The notes under the pieces: model-generated | The model's database searches: none | The model's input: the letters and a program-made list of their open reading frames with translations, nothing else | Told to the model about the DNA's origin: nothing | Part shown: positions 17,383-26,418 of the stretch, in pieces | How the letters are laid out: every line of letters starts with the position of its first letter | Numbering within the stretch: the stretch's first letter is position 1 | Program-made: the position numbers and the translations under genes | Origin: Phycisphaerales bacterium UBA1161 | GTDB taxonomy: Bacteria; Planctomycetota; Phycisphaerae; Tepidisphaerales; Tepidisphaeraceae | Length of the DNA stretch: 64,000 bases | Assembly: GCA_002311745.1 (NCBI GenBank) | Contig: DBZL01000054.1 | Span: 1 to 64,000, forward strand | Direction: 5' to 3'

Positions 17383-18711
17383 TCACCGGCCGCGTCCTTT
17401 GTCGCGGTGATCGCGATACCGGGCCGGCGTCTCGCCCATCGCCACGCGGAACACGCGGGTCATGTACTGAACGCTGCTGAATCCCGCTTCCCGGGCAACC
17501 TGTTTGATGGTCATGTCCGGCCGCAGCAGAAGCTCCTTGACCCGAGACAGCCGCAGGCGCTCGATTTCCTCGTGGATGGTGTGGCCAATCACGCGTTTCA
17601 TACGCTGCTGAAGCGACGCCCGCGAGATGCCCAGATGCGCCAGCACGTCCTTGACGCGCAGCCCGCGGCAGCCGCGCTCCCGGATGAATCGGATGGCCCG
17701 GTTGACCTCGTCGTCGTCGCTGGCCACCACGTCGGTGGAAAGCCGGGTCACCACGCCGCGAGGCGGGACGACTTGGCGCTCGTTGGCCTTGCGGCCCGCC
17801 ATCAATTGGTCCAGGAGCTGCGCCGCCTGATAACCGATCTGCTCGGCGTTGACGTCAACGCTGGTCAATTGCGGAATGGACAGCTCGCACAAATAATCAT
17901 CGTTGTCCACGCCGATCACCGCCACTTCGTCCGGCACCGCCACGCCGGCGCGGCGGCACGCGTCGAGAACGAGCAAGCCCCGCTCGTCGTTGCAGGCCAT
18001 GATACCCGTCGGCTTGGGCAGGGCTTTGAGCCACGCGGTGAGCTTGTCCTGCTCCTGTTCCCAGGAATCGAGAGCTGCGGCGGGGTAAATGTCACAGGCA
18101 TAGTTCGCCGCCGCGATGGCACGGCAGAACGCTTCGCGTCGCTCGTCCAGGCCGGAATGCACTCCCGCGGGCCGGCCGACAAACGCGAAATTCTTCAGCC
18201 CGCGCTCCAGCAGGTGCTCCGCCGCCAGATTGGACACGCGGGCGTGATCCCCCTTGACGTAGGGAAACGGCGGCTCGGGAACCATGCCGCGCAAGTTGAT
18301 CACGGGGATTCCCAGATGCTGCAAAATTTGCGTCATCTCGGGGGTATCGATGCGCGCCAGAATCCCGTCGCCCTTCCAGTCTTTGAGCCATTGGGGGGGC
18401 GGTTGACCCAGGCCGCGGGGTTGGAAATGGGTGGACCAACCTCCATGTTCGCGGTTGTACTTGGCGACGCCACGTAACAAGCCGCGGCCATACGACCCGG
18501 AGGTCTCGATCAACAGCGCCACGTGACGCAGCGCCGGCTTGGTGTCGGCGAGGCGGGCGCTGACGGGGGAATGGCCTGGAGCCGTTGCAGATGGGCGCGC
18601 CCGCCGCGAGGGCTCGGCCTGTGCCAAACCCCGTCCCTTTCGTTGCGAGCGCCGGCCGGCGCTGCCCAATCGACTTGTTCCGGCGTGGCCCCCGGGGCCG
18701 GAAGGCTCCAT
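17383..18711 (-). CDS. XylR-type AraC transcriptional regulator with sugar-binding-like sensor
   Basis: Second regulator of this architecture in the window. A basic, Ser/Pro-rich N-terminal tail of about 60 residues precedes the PBP-like ligand domain (VALLIETSGSYGRGLLRGVA onward, about residues 65-335; PTGIMACNDERGL and VIGVDNDDYLCEL). An AraC HTH ends the protein (LGISRASLQQRMKRVIG, MTIKQVAREAGFSSVQYMTR). ATG at 18711 is preferred to the GTG at 18717 because GGAGGAG lies 9 nt before it. It lies between two GH28 genes: one downstream on the same strand, one divergent. The natural guess is that it senses a sugar released from the GH28 substrate and controls both. Confidence 0.9.
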   Translation of the reverse strand: MEPSGPGGHAGTSRLGSAGRRSQRKGRGLAQAEPSRRARPSATAPGHSPVSARLADTKPALRHVALLIETSGSYGRGLLRGVAKYNREHGGWSTHFQPRGLGQPPPQWLKDWKGDGILARIDTPEMTQILQHLGIPVINLRGMVPEPPFPYVKGDHARVSNLAAEHLLERGLKNFAFVGRPAGVHSGLDERREAFCRAIAAANYACDIYPAAALDSWEQEQDKLTAWLKALPKPTGIMACNDERGLLVLDACRRAGVAVPDEVAVIGVDNDDYLCELSIPQLTSVDVNAEQIGYQAAQLLDQLMAGRKANERQVVPPRGVVTRLSTDVVASDDDEVNRAIRFIRERGCRGLRVKDVLAHLGISRASLQQRMKRVIGHTIHEEIERLRLSRVKELLLRPDMTIKQVAREAGFSSVQYMTRVFRVAMGETPARYRDHRDKGRGR

Positions 18712-18800
18712 CGTCACAAGCTCCTCCGCAAAAGTCCTGGCCCCGGTGCCGTGGGCCTGCTACCCTCCAACGCCTGGATCGAAAACGGTTAAAAGCGGCG

Positions 18801-18850
18801 GGATTGTAGCATATTTGCCCGAGCGTGCGCCCAGAATGGCGGATTGTAAC
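18801..18850. promoter_or_regulatory. Direct repeat GGATTGTARC, candidate AraC-type activator site
   Basis: GGATTGTAGC at 18801-18810 and GGATTGTAAC at 18841-18850 repeat in the same orientation, 40 bp apart (close to four helical turns). They lie in the gap between the divergent regulator and GH28 genes. AraC/XylR proteins bind direct repeats, so this is a plausible site; not demonstrated. Confidence 0.35.
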
Positions 18851-18898
18851 GGTCGCGAATTGGCTCTATTGTGTAGGCATCTGGAGGAAGGAATCGCC

Positions 18899-20320
18899 AT
18901 GGATCAACCGATGGGCCGGCCGTCCGGCTGGCTGAACGTTTTGGATTGCGGCGCGGTCCCGGACGGCGCCACCGCGTGCACCGCCGCCCTGCAAAAAGCC
19001 GTCGACCGATGTGGACAAGCCGGCGGGGGAACCGTGCTGGTGCCCGCCGGAGGCTACGTCACCGGAACCCTGTGGATGCGCAGCAACGTCACCCTGCACC
19101 TGGACAGCGGGGCAACGCTCCTGGGTGCGCAGGACCTGAGGGCGTTTCCCCTGTGGACCAGCCAGTGGGAAGGCCCCGGCGTCAAGCCGGCCCACGCCGC
19201 CCTGATCGCCGGCGAAAACCTCCAAAACATCGCCATCACCGGACGCGGAACTCTCGACGGCCGCGGGCAATTCTGGTGGGACCTGTTCCGTCAAAACAAG
19301 CTCCAACACGTTCGGCCCAACCTCCTCCGCCTGGTCGATTGCCGCGACGTGCTGATCGACGGCATCTTTCTGACCCATTCCCCCTTCTGGACCCTCAACC
19401 CGACGGCTTGCGATAACCTGACCATCACCCGAGTGACGATCCGCAATCCTGACACGTCGCCGAACACGGATGGGATCAATCCCGATTCGTGCCGCAACGT
19501 GCACATCTCCGACTGCCACGTCGACGTGGGAGATGACTGCGTCACGATCAAGTCGGGCACGGAGGAGGACGGACGGGCCAACCTGCGCCCCTGCGAAAAC
19601 CTCACCATCACCAATTGCACGATGCTCCACGGCCACGGGGGCGTGGTCATGGGCAGCGAAATGAGCGGGGGCGTGCGCAACATCGCCATCTCCAACTGCG
19701 TCTTCTGCGGCACGGACCGGGGCATCCGCCTCAAGTCCCGGCGCGGCCGCGGCAATGCCATCGAAGACCTGCGCGTGGACAACATCGTCATGGAGGATGT
19801 GCTGTGTCCCATGGCGGTGAACCTGTTCTACGAATGCGGGGCCGAAGGCTCGGCCAAGGTGAAGGACAAATCCGCTCACCCGGTGGACGCCGGCACGCCA
19901 CAGTTCCGGCGCCTGCGGTACAGCAACATCCTGGCCCGCCGGGTGAAGTACGCCGCGGCGTACGTCATGGGGTTGCCGGAGATGTTCGTCGAGGACGTCA
20001 GCTTCAACGCCGTCTCGGTCTATCTGGATCCCGACAACACCAAAGGCGGAGCGCCGGTGATGGCGCCGGACATCCCCGACATGTGCCGCGCCGGCGTGTT
20101 CATCCAAAATGCACGCAACATAAGACTGCGCGGCGTGGATATTCACCATCAGCTTGGCCCGGCGGTCTCCATCAGCAATTCCGCGGACGTGACGATCAGG
20201 GATCTATGGGCCCAGCGCGACGGCAGCCACCCGCTGGTGGAAGTGAATGGCGCCGAGGCCGGCGAGGACAACGGCCACGGCGTGGAACTAGCCACCGGCG
20301 CCGGGCGATCACGATCCTAA
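18899..20320 (+). CDS. Glycoside hydrolase family 28 protein, cytoplasmic by sequence
   Basis: Polygalacturonase-like beta-helix enzyme of 473 aa. It has the pectate-lyase-type N-terminal motif (LQKAVDRCGQAGGGTVLVPA) and the GH28 signatures NTDGINPDS (about residue 190), VGDDCVTIKSG, HGHGGVVMGSEMSGG and GIRLKSRRG. Unlike the GH28 at 15817, it has no signal peptide, so it may act on imported oligosaccharides. Start ATG 18899 is fixed by GGAGGAAGGA just upstream; the frame is open back to 18539 but that part lies inside the divergent regulator gene. The exact substrate (galacturonan, rhamnogalacturonan or other) cannot be told. Confidence 0.92.
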   Translation: MDQPMGRPSGWLNVLDCGAVPDGATACTAALQKAVDRCGQAGGGTVLVPAGGYVTGTLWMRSNVTLHLDSGATLLGAQDLRAFPLWTSQWEGPGVKPAHAALIAGENLQNIAITGRGTLDGRGQFWWDLFRQNKLQHVRPNLLRLVDCRDVLIDGIFLTHSPFWTLNPTACDNLTITRVTIRNPDTSPNTDGINPDSCRNVHISDCHVDVGDDCVTIKSGTEEDGRANLRPCENLTITNCTMLHGHGGVVMGSEMSGGVRNIAISNCVFCGTDRGIRLKSRRGRGNAIEDLRVDNIVMEDVLCPMAVNLFYECGAEGSAKVKDKSAHPVDAGTPQFRRLRYSNILARRVKYAAAYVMGLPEMFVEDVSFNAVSVYLDPDNTKGGAPVMAPDIPDMCRAGVFIQNARNIRLRGVDIHHQLGPAVSISNSADVTIRDLWAQRDGSHPLVEVNGAEAGEDNGHGVELATGAGRSRS

Positions 20321-20347
20321 CACCGCCTCGGCCCGGTGATTGATCCC

Positions 20348-23300
20348 TCACGACGGCTCGCGCTGCCCGTCCCACGTCCACAGCACGATGTTTTGCATCA
20401 GCGGCAGGGCATAGGACGGACTGTACCCCGCGATGCCCCAGGCGCTTGTCCCCAAAAGCCCGCTGGTCAGATCCAGCGGCAGTACGATCACGTGCCCCTT
20501 GCCCGCGCGGAACATCATCGGCTGCCTCGGCGCATCGGCCAGCGTACGCACAAATTCCCGCACGAGCACCGCCGAAACATCCTCCATCCCGTCGGCGCTG
20601 GCCGTCAGCAGCGGATGAGCCGCGTCGATCGGCTCCAAATGCGCATCGGGAAACGCCCGCGCCAGCAGATCATCCTGCACGCTGCGAAAAAAATCGCCGG
20701 CGATGCCGCACGGATCAACCAGCAACACCCCGCCGCCGTCGACGTATTTCTTGACCGCATCCACCTGCGCATCGGTGGCCTTCAACGCGGCCGTGCCGGT
20801 CAGGTGCGCCAGCGGCGGATTTGAAGCCGCCACGTCCTGCACGTCCGTCGCCTCCAGGGCGATGTCCAAACCGGTCTGCTGGCGGAACCACCGCGCCGCC
20901 CGCGGCCAGGCGGCGGGCTCCGGGTCCCAGTTGCCATCGTAGCGCAGGCGCGCCAGGCGCATCGCCGCCGCCGCCGGCGTCGCCGCCGCCGCGATCTGCT
21001 CCGATTCCAACCGGTTCCTCAGCGCGCTTTTTCCCGCGGCGTACAGAACCAGATTCACGCCCAGCTCGAACGCCCCCGGCGCGGAGTTGTCCTGCCGAAG
21101 CTGCCAATGCCGCGTGATGTCCGTCGGCCAGTGCATCATGAGGATGCGCGATCCGTTGGTGATCACGCGGATGGTGGGCGCTTCGGTGATTTTGTAAACC
21201 ACCGACCGCAGCGGATGATCCGGCGGCAGGTCCGTCCACGGATATTGCGGAAACAGTCGCTGGCCCAAATCCGTCACGAACTGCGAAAACGCCGCGCTCT
21301 CCCCGTCCGCTTGCGTCAGCAGCATCCCGCCGTTTTCGATGTACTTCCGCAGCTTCTGGTCATCCTCCGGCGCCCACGGCGGCGGCCGATCGCTGGCCAG
21401 GTACAGGATCGGGCTATCCGTCCAGTCGTGCCAGTCATGGTTCAGCGGCACCACCTGCCAGTTCAGCGGCCGTTCCAACTGCGCGCTGGCGAAGCGCGCC
21501 AAATTGGCCACATCCCGCGGCCGGTTGGCCCAATCCCCGTCGAACCGCAGCTTGTTCATGATCACCGGATGCCGCCCACGCGCCAGAAACAACAGCGCAT
21601 ACGACGTGCCCACCAGGTTCCCGTACGACGTGTTCCACGACCCATCCCCGTTTTGCCAGGCCATCGCGTCCGCCGCACGCTCCCGGTACCAGTCGTGGCT
21701 GCCGAAGTACTTGAACCCCGACGCCAGACCGGTGCGCTCCAGACCGTACAGCGTGTACGTCCAATCCTCCTCCCCCTCTTGCGTGATCACGCTGTTGTCC
21801 CCGTCTTCCAGCCATGCCAAGCCCTTGGCCAGCGCCGGTGAGAACGGCGGCCGGCCCACGCGCTCGCCCCAGTCCTGGGCATCCAGATAATCCTGCGTGA
21901 CAAACAGCGACGCGATCCCCGCCAGCGTCATCGAGCGACGCGCATTCTGGTCGCCGTTCTTGTACGTCCACTGCCCGTCGGGCAACTGGCAACCTGTCCA
22001 GTGTTCCTGCACGTCGCGCCAGAACCGGATCGGCACCGCCGCACCCGCCTCCGCCCCCGACCACACCCCCAAGAGCCCGTACTGTGAATTGGAGTTGTCC
22101 CAGAAGAAAACCCCGCTGTGCCGCGGAAACTGATCCGTGTACGTAAACGCCCCGCCGTCCTGCGCCCCCAACAACCATTGGACGTCCTGCCGGATGATCG
22201 CCTGATCCTGCCGGCGGTTGTACAGCGCCAGCGCCGTCGCCCGGATCGCCCGCCCGTAGGTCTGCGCCCTGTCGTCCATCCGCAGCCTTTTCACCGCGTC
22301 GATCGCGCCGCTCATGAACTTGCCGTGAATGTCCAATCGCTGGTCATGGGTTGCCAGGCCGCTCTGCATCAGGGCGTACACGGCCAGGCTCTGCAGCCCG
22401 TCGTAGTACTCGGCCGTTGTCGCGCCCGGCGGTAGTCGCGTGCCGTCGAACTGCTGCAGAAGAAAATCAACCCCTTTTTTGATCGATGCGCCGATTTGGG
22501 CATCGGTAATGCCGGCGCTGGGCAGCGGCGTCGCCCGCACGGCGGGACGCGCCGCCGCCGTGGGGGCGGTCGTGGTGGAACCGGCCGCCGCCGGCTGCGT
22601 CGCGGCCCCTGCCTGCGGCGCTTCCTGTTCCGGCGTTCCCGACGGCGCCGTCGCCGCGGGCTGCGTCTGCGGCGGCTCGCGCACACCCGCCATTAACCGG
22701 TCACGCAACCAGTCGCGGTACATCCACGACTTTTCCAACTCGCTGCGAAGATACGGATCCTCGATCGGGCGCCCCGCTGTCAGCCGCTCCAGTTCCTGAT
22801 ACTTCTGATACGCTGCGCCGTACTGCCCCGAAACCGTCAAGTTCTCCGCGTTTTGCTTGATGGACAGCAGTTCGCTGCGATGGGCCTGCTCCCAGGCCGT
22901 TTCCCGCCCGATCCGCGACACGTACCAGACCAACACCGCCACCAGGACCGCCGCGGCGACGACCGCCACCGCCGCCACCAGCCGCGTTTTGCGCTCCGTC
23001 TCGTCCAAACCCCCGCGCCACCGCGGCGCAAGCGCCGAAGACTGACGCGATGCTAGCGGAAACCATTGCGGCCCCGGTTCGCCGCTGGGCGGTGGCGGAA
23101 TCCCCGACAGCGGCGGCGGCGCCCACACCGGCGGCAAGGCTGGCGGAGGAGGCGGATTCTGCGGCTGCGTCCACTGCACCAGGTCCGATTCCTCGAAGTC
23201 GACGTGCACTTCCCCCACGGCCGCGGCCGCCTGGTGCGTCAGCAGCGACTGCTCCACCGCCTCCGGAACCTTGTTGTCCGCGCTCTCGGCCTCCCCTTCG

Positions 23301-23479
23301 CCCTGTTTCGGCGGCGCTTCGGGGCCACCTTCCGGCGCCGGCGTTGCAACCGGCGGTGGCGGCGGCGCCTCCAGGAGCATCGTCCCCCCGCACGCCGGGC
23401 AGATCGTCACCGTCCCGGCCAGCTTGCTGCTAAACCACAATATCTTCCCGCACTTGGGACACTGTGTGGTGAAAACCAT
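20348..23479 (-). CDS. Giant membrane-anchored protein: zinc ribbon, toroid repeats and two DUF4159 domains
   Basis: Function unknown. 1043 aa with a readable order. An N-terminal zinc ribbon (CPKCGKILWF and CPACGG, residues 8-31) is followed by a long Pro/Ala-rich linker, one membrane span (AVAVVAAAVLVAVLVWYVS, about 175-195) and a second Pro/Ala/Thr linker. About 330-640 is an alpha/alpha-toroid region like prenyltransferase/squalene-cyclase repeats (LQSLAVYALMQSG, WTYKNGDQN, GDGSWNTSYGNLVGTSYALL). Two DUF4159 domains follow, opening LRFDGDWANRP (about 655) and LRYDGNWDPEP (about 855). Each contains a GGxLL-type strand (YIENGGMLL, YVDGGGVLLVDP) as in class-I glutamine-amidotransferase-like folds. 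Adjacent DinG is probably unrelated. The double DUF4159 arrangement looks like an internal duplication. Confidence 0.8.
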   Translation of the reverse strand: MVFTTQCPKCGKILWFSSKLAGTVTICPACGGTMLLEAPPPPPVATPAPEGGPEAPPKQGEGEAESADNKVPEAVEQSLLTHQAAAAVGEVHVDFEESDLVQWTQPQNPPPPPALPPVWAPPPLSGIPPPPSGEPGPQWFPLASRQSSALAPRWRGGLDETERKTRLVAAVAVVAAAVLVAVLVWYVSRIGRETAWEQAHRSELLSIKQNAENLTVSGQYGAAYQKYQELERLTAGRPIEDPYLRSELEKSWMYRDWLRDRLMAGVREPPQTQPAATAPSGTPEQEAPQAGAATQPAAAGSTTTAPTAAARPAVRATPLPSAGITDAQIGASIKKGVDFLLQQFDGTRLPPGATTAEYYDGLQSLAVYALMQSGLATHDQRLDIHGKFMSGAIDAVKRLRMDDRAQTYGRAIRATALALYNRRQDQAIIRQDVQWLLGAQDGGAFTYTDQFPRHSGVFFWDNSNSQYGLLGVWSGAEAGAAVPIRFWRDVQEHWTGCQLPDGQWTYKNGDQNARRSMTLAGIASLFVTQDYLDAQDWGERVGRPPFSPALAKGLAWLEDGDNSVITQEGEEDWTYTLYGLERTGLASGFKYFGSHDWYRERAADAMAWQNGDGSWNTSYGNLVGTSYALLFLARGRHPVIMNKLRFDGDWANRPRDVANLARFASAQLERPLNWQVVPLNHDWHDWTDSPILYLASDRPPPWAPEDDQKLRKYIENGGMLLTQADGESAAFSQFVTDLGQRLFPQYPWTDLPPDHPLRSVVYKITEAPTIRVITNGSRILMMHWPTDITRHWQLRQDNSAPGAFELGVNLVLYAAGKSALRNRLESEQIAAAATPAAAAMRLARLRYDGNWDPEPAAWPRAARWFRQQTGLDIALEATDVQDVAASNPPLAHLTGTAALKATDAQVDAVKKYVDGGGVLLVDPCGIAGDFFRSVQDDLLARAFPDAHLEPIDAAHPLLTASADGMEDVSAVLVREFVRTLADAPRQPMMFRAGKGHVIVLPLDLTSGLLGTSAWGIAGYSPSYALPLMQNIVLWTWDGQREPS

Positions 23480-23548
23480 GCGGCTCGTTCCGCGGCGAGA
23501 ACCGGCCGCATTGTAAGCGGTCGCCCGCTAGGGAAGAAACGGGGGAAT

Positions 23549-23618
23549 GACGAAATTCGAATGACAAATGACGAATGAAATACGCTATTGCCTTTTCATT
23601 CGTCATTCGTCATTCGAA
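23549..23618. repeat. Near-perfect 30-bp inverted repeat of GACGAAT-type heptamers
   Basis: The left arm begins CGAAATTCGAATGAC and the right arm ends GTCATTCGAATTTCG; 29 of 30 positions pair around a 15-nt centre. The right arm overlaps the last codons and stop of the DinG-type gene at 23610. It probably acts as a terminator or mRNA end structure and belongs to the same repeat class as 10205-10275. Confidence 0.8.
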
Positions 23619-25655
23619 TTTCGCCCCGGGGCTCTGCTCGCCCCCCACGACGACCACGTTGCACTTCGGCAGGGATTGCAAAAACATCCGCCCGTAGCGC
23701 TTGGTCTTGATCCGGCTGTCCAGAATCACCACGATCCCGCGATCGCTCTTGCTGCGGATCAGCCGCCCGAACCCCTGCTTCAGACGCATGATCGCCTCGG
23801 GCACGCTGTATTGCATGAACGGATTTCCCCCGGCCCGCGTGATCGCCTCCAGGCGCGCCTCGATCACCGGCTCATCCGGCACGGAAAACGGCAGCTTCAC
23901 GATGATCACATTGCGCAGGGCATCGCCGCGCACGTCGATCCCCTGCCAGAAACTGGCCGTGCCAAACAGCACCGCGTTGGGCGTGGCGCGGAACTGCTCC
24001 AGGAGCAGCTTCCTGCCGATCCCTTCCCCCTGTACCAGCAGCGGATAACCCAATTCCGCCAGGGCGTCGCGCAGGCGCCCGGCCGCTTCCAGCAGCGAGC
24101 TGTAACTGGTGAACAGCACGAACGCCCCGCCGGTTGTTTGCTTCAGATAATGCAGGATCCGCTCGCACGCCGCCGGCAAAAAACGCCGCGCGTCATTCGG
24201 CTCGGGCAGGCCCGACTCGATGTACAGCGTCGCCTGCTTTTGGTAATCAAACGGCGAGCCCAGCGCCAGCGTCCGCGCCCCCGTTGCCCCCAGCCGCGAC
24301 ACCATGTACGCAAACGATCCGTCGGCCCCGTTTCCCGCCGGGTCCTGATCGCCCGGCGGCCAGTCCGCCCCGCCGCCCCCGCCCGTGCACAGCGTCGCCG
24401 AGCACAGGATCACGCTGTGCAGCTTCTCGAACAGGTGCATCTTCAGACCCGCGGCCACGTTGATCGGCGCCGCGTGCAGGCTGACGTTCCGCTGGCTGCG
24501 CCCGCCCAATTCCATCCAATACACCGCGTCCGGCATCTTCTGCGAAACGATCGCCTCCAGCTCCTCGGCCAGCAGGCCGATCTTGCCCGCCATGGCATTG
24601 AGCTCGGTGATCTCCTCCGGCGACTGTAGCCGCGCCAGCATCGCCTTGAGGTGCGCCGACAAGTGCCGCAACGCCGGCGATAGATCGTTGTCCACCACCC
24701 CCGGCTCGTGCACGCGCCCGCTGGAGCGGCCGTGCTCCTCTTGCCAGTGGATCCAACGCTGGAAAAAATCGCTCACGCGGTCGTGCAAATCCACCACGGC
24801 CGCGATGGCGTCGTTAGCCGCCGCACCGTGCGTGCCCAACAATCCCTTGCCGCGCTTCGGATCGTACAGCACCCGAAGCTGATAGCGCAGCCCGCTTTCG
24901 CTGATTTGCAGGCCGAAATGCTCCGCCGCCTCGTCCTCCAGCGTGTGCGCTTCATCCAAAATCGCGATGTCGTACTTGGGCAGGTAATTCACCCCCGAGA
25001 TGCGCAGAGCCAAATCCGAGAAAAACAGGGCGTGATTGACCACCAGTACGTCGCCGCCTTGCATCCGCCGCTTGGCGGCCTGCCAGAAGCAGCGCTCGTA
25101 AAATGTGCATTGCTTGCCCAGGCAATTGCCGTGCTCGGCGCAGACGCGCTCCCACACCGCCGCCTCCGGCGTCGTGGGAAGATCGGCCAGCGAACCATCG
25201 GTGCTCTGCGCCGCCCAGCGCTCGATCAAGTGCAGCGACTGAAGCTGCTCCGGCTGATCGAACAGCATCCCCTGTCGCCCCCGCGCCTGCTGTAATCGCC
25301 GCCGGCACAGGTAATTGCTCCGCCCCTTGACCAGCACGGCCGTAAATTCATCGGGATACACCGACTGAATCAGGGGAATGTCCTTCTCGATCAGTTGCTC
25401 CTGCAGCGAGATGGTGTGCGTGGAAATGACAACCCGCTTCTTCCTGCTCACCGCGAAATCGACCGCCGGCAGAAGATAGGCGAACGATTTTCCCACGCCC
25501 GTGCCCGCCTCCACCAGCAGGTGATTCCCACCGTCCAGCGCGCCCCGCACGGCCGCGGCCATCTCCATCTGCTGCGGCCGCGTTTCGTACAACCCTCCCA
25601 GCCGCCGTGCGACCGCGCCACCAGGACCGAGCATGGAATCCAGCGTCACCGCCAT
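23610..25655 (-). CDS. dinG: DinG/XPD-type ATP-dependent DNA helicase with Fe-S cluster
   Basis: SF2 helicase, 5'-3' by family, probably resolving R-loops and repair intermediates. Walker A (LLVEAGTGVGKSFAYLLP) is at about residues 50-67. Cysteines for a 4Fe-4S cluster are seen in VCAEHGNCLGKQCTFYERC (about 170-190). A DEAH box (AILDEAHTLEDE) is near 245, and the C-terminal helicase motifs include FGTASFWQGIDVRGDAL and VPEAIMRLKQGFGRLIRS. ATG at 25655 is chosen (681 aa) because the frame upstream to 25826 overlaps the preceding membrane-protein gene; the two genes are then 7 bp apart. The last residues (KFE) are encoded in the arm of an intergenic palindrome. Symbol is by family; no exonuclease domain is present. 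Confidence 0.9.
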   Translation of the reverse strand: MAVTLDSMLGPGGAVARRLGGLYETRPQQMEMAAAVRGALDGGNHLLVEAGTGVGKSFAYLLPAVDFAVSRKKRVVISTHTISLQEQLIEKDIPLIQSVYPDEFTAVLVKGRSNYLCRRRLQQARGRQGMLFDQPEQLQSLHLIERWAAQSTDGSLADLPTTPEAAVWERVCAEHGNCLGKQCTFYERCFWQAAKRRMQGGDVLVVNHALFFSDLALRISGVNYLPKYDIAILDEAHTLEDEAAEHFGLQISESGLRYQLRVLYDPKRGKGLLGTHGAAANDAIAAVVDLHDRVSDFFQRWIHWQEEHGRSSGRVHEPGVVDNDLSPALRHLSAHLKAMLARLQSPEEITELNAMAGKIGLLAEELEAIVSQKMPDAVYWMELGGRSQRNVSLHAAPINVAAGLKMHLFEKLHSVILCSATLCTGGGGGADWPPGDQDPAGNGADGSFAYMVSRLGATGARTLALGSPFDYQKQATLYIESGLPEPNDARRFLPAACERILHYLKQTTGGAFVLFTSYSSLLEAAGRLRDALAELGYPLLVQGEGIGRKLLLEQFRATPNAVLFGTASFWQGIDVRGDALRNVIIVKLPFSVPDEPVIEARLEAITRAGGNPFMQYSVPEAIMRLKQGFGRLIRSKSDRGIVVILDSRIKTKRYGRMFLQSLPKCNVVVVGGEQSPGAKFE

Positions 25656-25662
25656 GGCGTCT

Positions 25663-26070
25663 CTACGAACTTCCGGCCCACGCTTCGCGCTCCAGGAAGT
25701 TGTCCTCGTACGGCCGGCCGCCGCGCAGCCATGCGGCCAGCGACGCCAAAAGATACACCGGCACAAAAAACGGCCCCCAGCGCTGACACTGGCGAACGTG
25801 AACCCGCTCGTGAGCGCGCGTCGCATCCAAAAGCTGGCGGTTCCTGCCCAGAACCACGTGTCCCAGCGTCATGGCGCTGGCTCCGCCCGTCAGCACCAAG
25901 CCCGCAATCCATCGCAGAACAAATGTGCTTGCTCCACCCCAGACCTCCAATACACCGTCAACGATGCGTGCCCGGCCCCCGGTTAACAGCGTCAGTAACG
26001 TCATCACCAAGCCCAACGCCGTCGTCGGCAGAGCCCACAGATAAATGACCCCTCGCAAGACGGTTCGCAT
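25663..26070 (-). CDS. Small membrane protein with HExxH motif
   Basis: From the ATG at 26070 (MRTVLRGVIYLWALPTT) the protein has 135 aa; a start at 26139 is also open. It shows two or more hydrophobic segments (about 6-30, 50-70 and a C-terminal FFVPVYLLASLAAWL). Between them is AHERVHVRQCQRWGP, which contains HERVH, matching the HExxH zinc-metallopeptidase signature, and NFLEREA downstream supplies a Glu that could be a third ligand. This is a recognisable conserved block but the family name is uncertain, and enzymatic activity is an inference. It lies directly upstream of dinG and next to the candidate origin region. Confidence 0.65.
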   Translation of the reverse strand: MRTVLRGVIYLWALPTTALGLVMTLLTLLTGGRARIVDGVLEVWGGASTFVLRWIAGLVLTGGASAMTLGHVVLGRNRQLLDATRAHERVHVRQCQRWGPFFVPVYLLASLAAWLRGGRPYEDNFLEREAWAGSS

Positions 26071-26139
26071 CAGTGCTTTCTTGAGAACCAGTGGACAACG
26101 TGAGGCAAGCTGCCGATAGGCTGTAACCAAATCAAGCAA

Positions 26140-26418
26140 TCAGTGACAATGATCCCGAATAACGTACAGCTCCTGTTCAAGCAGCTCCTAGTACGCATGA
26201 GGCCGCCGTGTGTGACCTAACACCTTATCCACAGCTTTAGTCCCATAATGAGCGATGTATCGCCTTATACAGGAATAGCTTACGATGTCCAAGCGCAATT
26301 TATCCACAAAAGCCTTTCCTCTTCACTATGACTTCTACCAACTGATTTCCATAATCTAATAGATGGGGTTACACTCGCCGTGCTCTGAAGGACACCCGAC
26401 CATGGAAAGGCTCCAGGC
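26140..26418. other. Candidate chromosomal replication origin upstream of dnaN
   Basis: About 280 bp without a gene, clearly richer in A/T than its surroundings (especially 26290-26375). Two perfect DnaA boxes TTATCCACA lie at 26225-26233 and 26300-26308 in the same orientation, with a degenerate box TTATACAGG at 26265-26273 between them. The downstream neighbours are dnaN and a DciA-like helicase-loader gene, which often lie near oriC. The dnaA gene itself is not in the window. The same region must carry the dnaN promoter; the boxes could instead be DnaA regulatory sites for dnaN. Confidence 0.5.

Noticed and set aside
18866..20149. 427-codon minus frame over the second GH28 gene
   Set aside because: Shadow of the plus-strand GH28, which has a strong ribosome-binding site and motifs.
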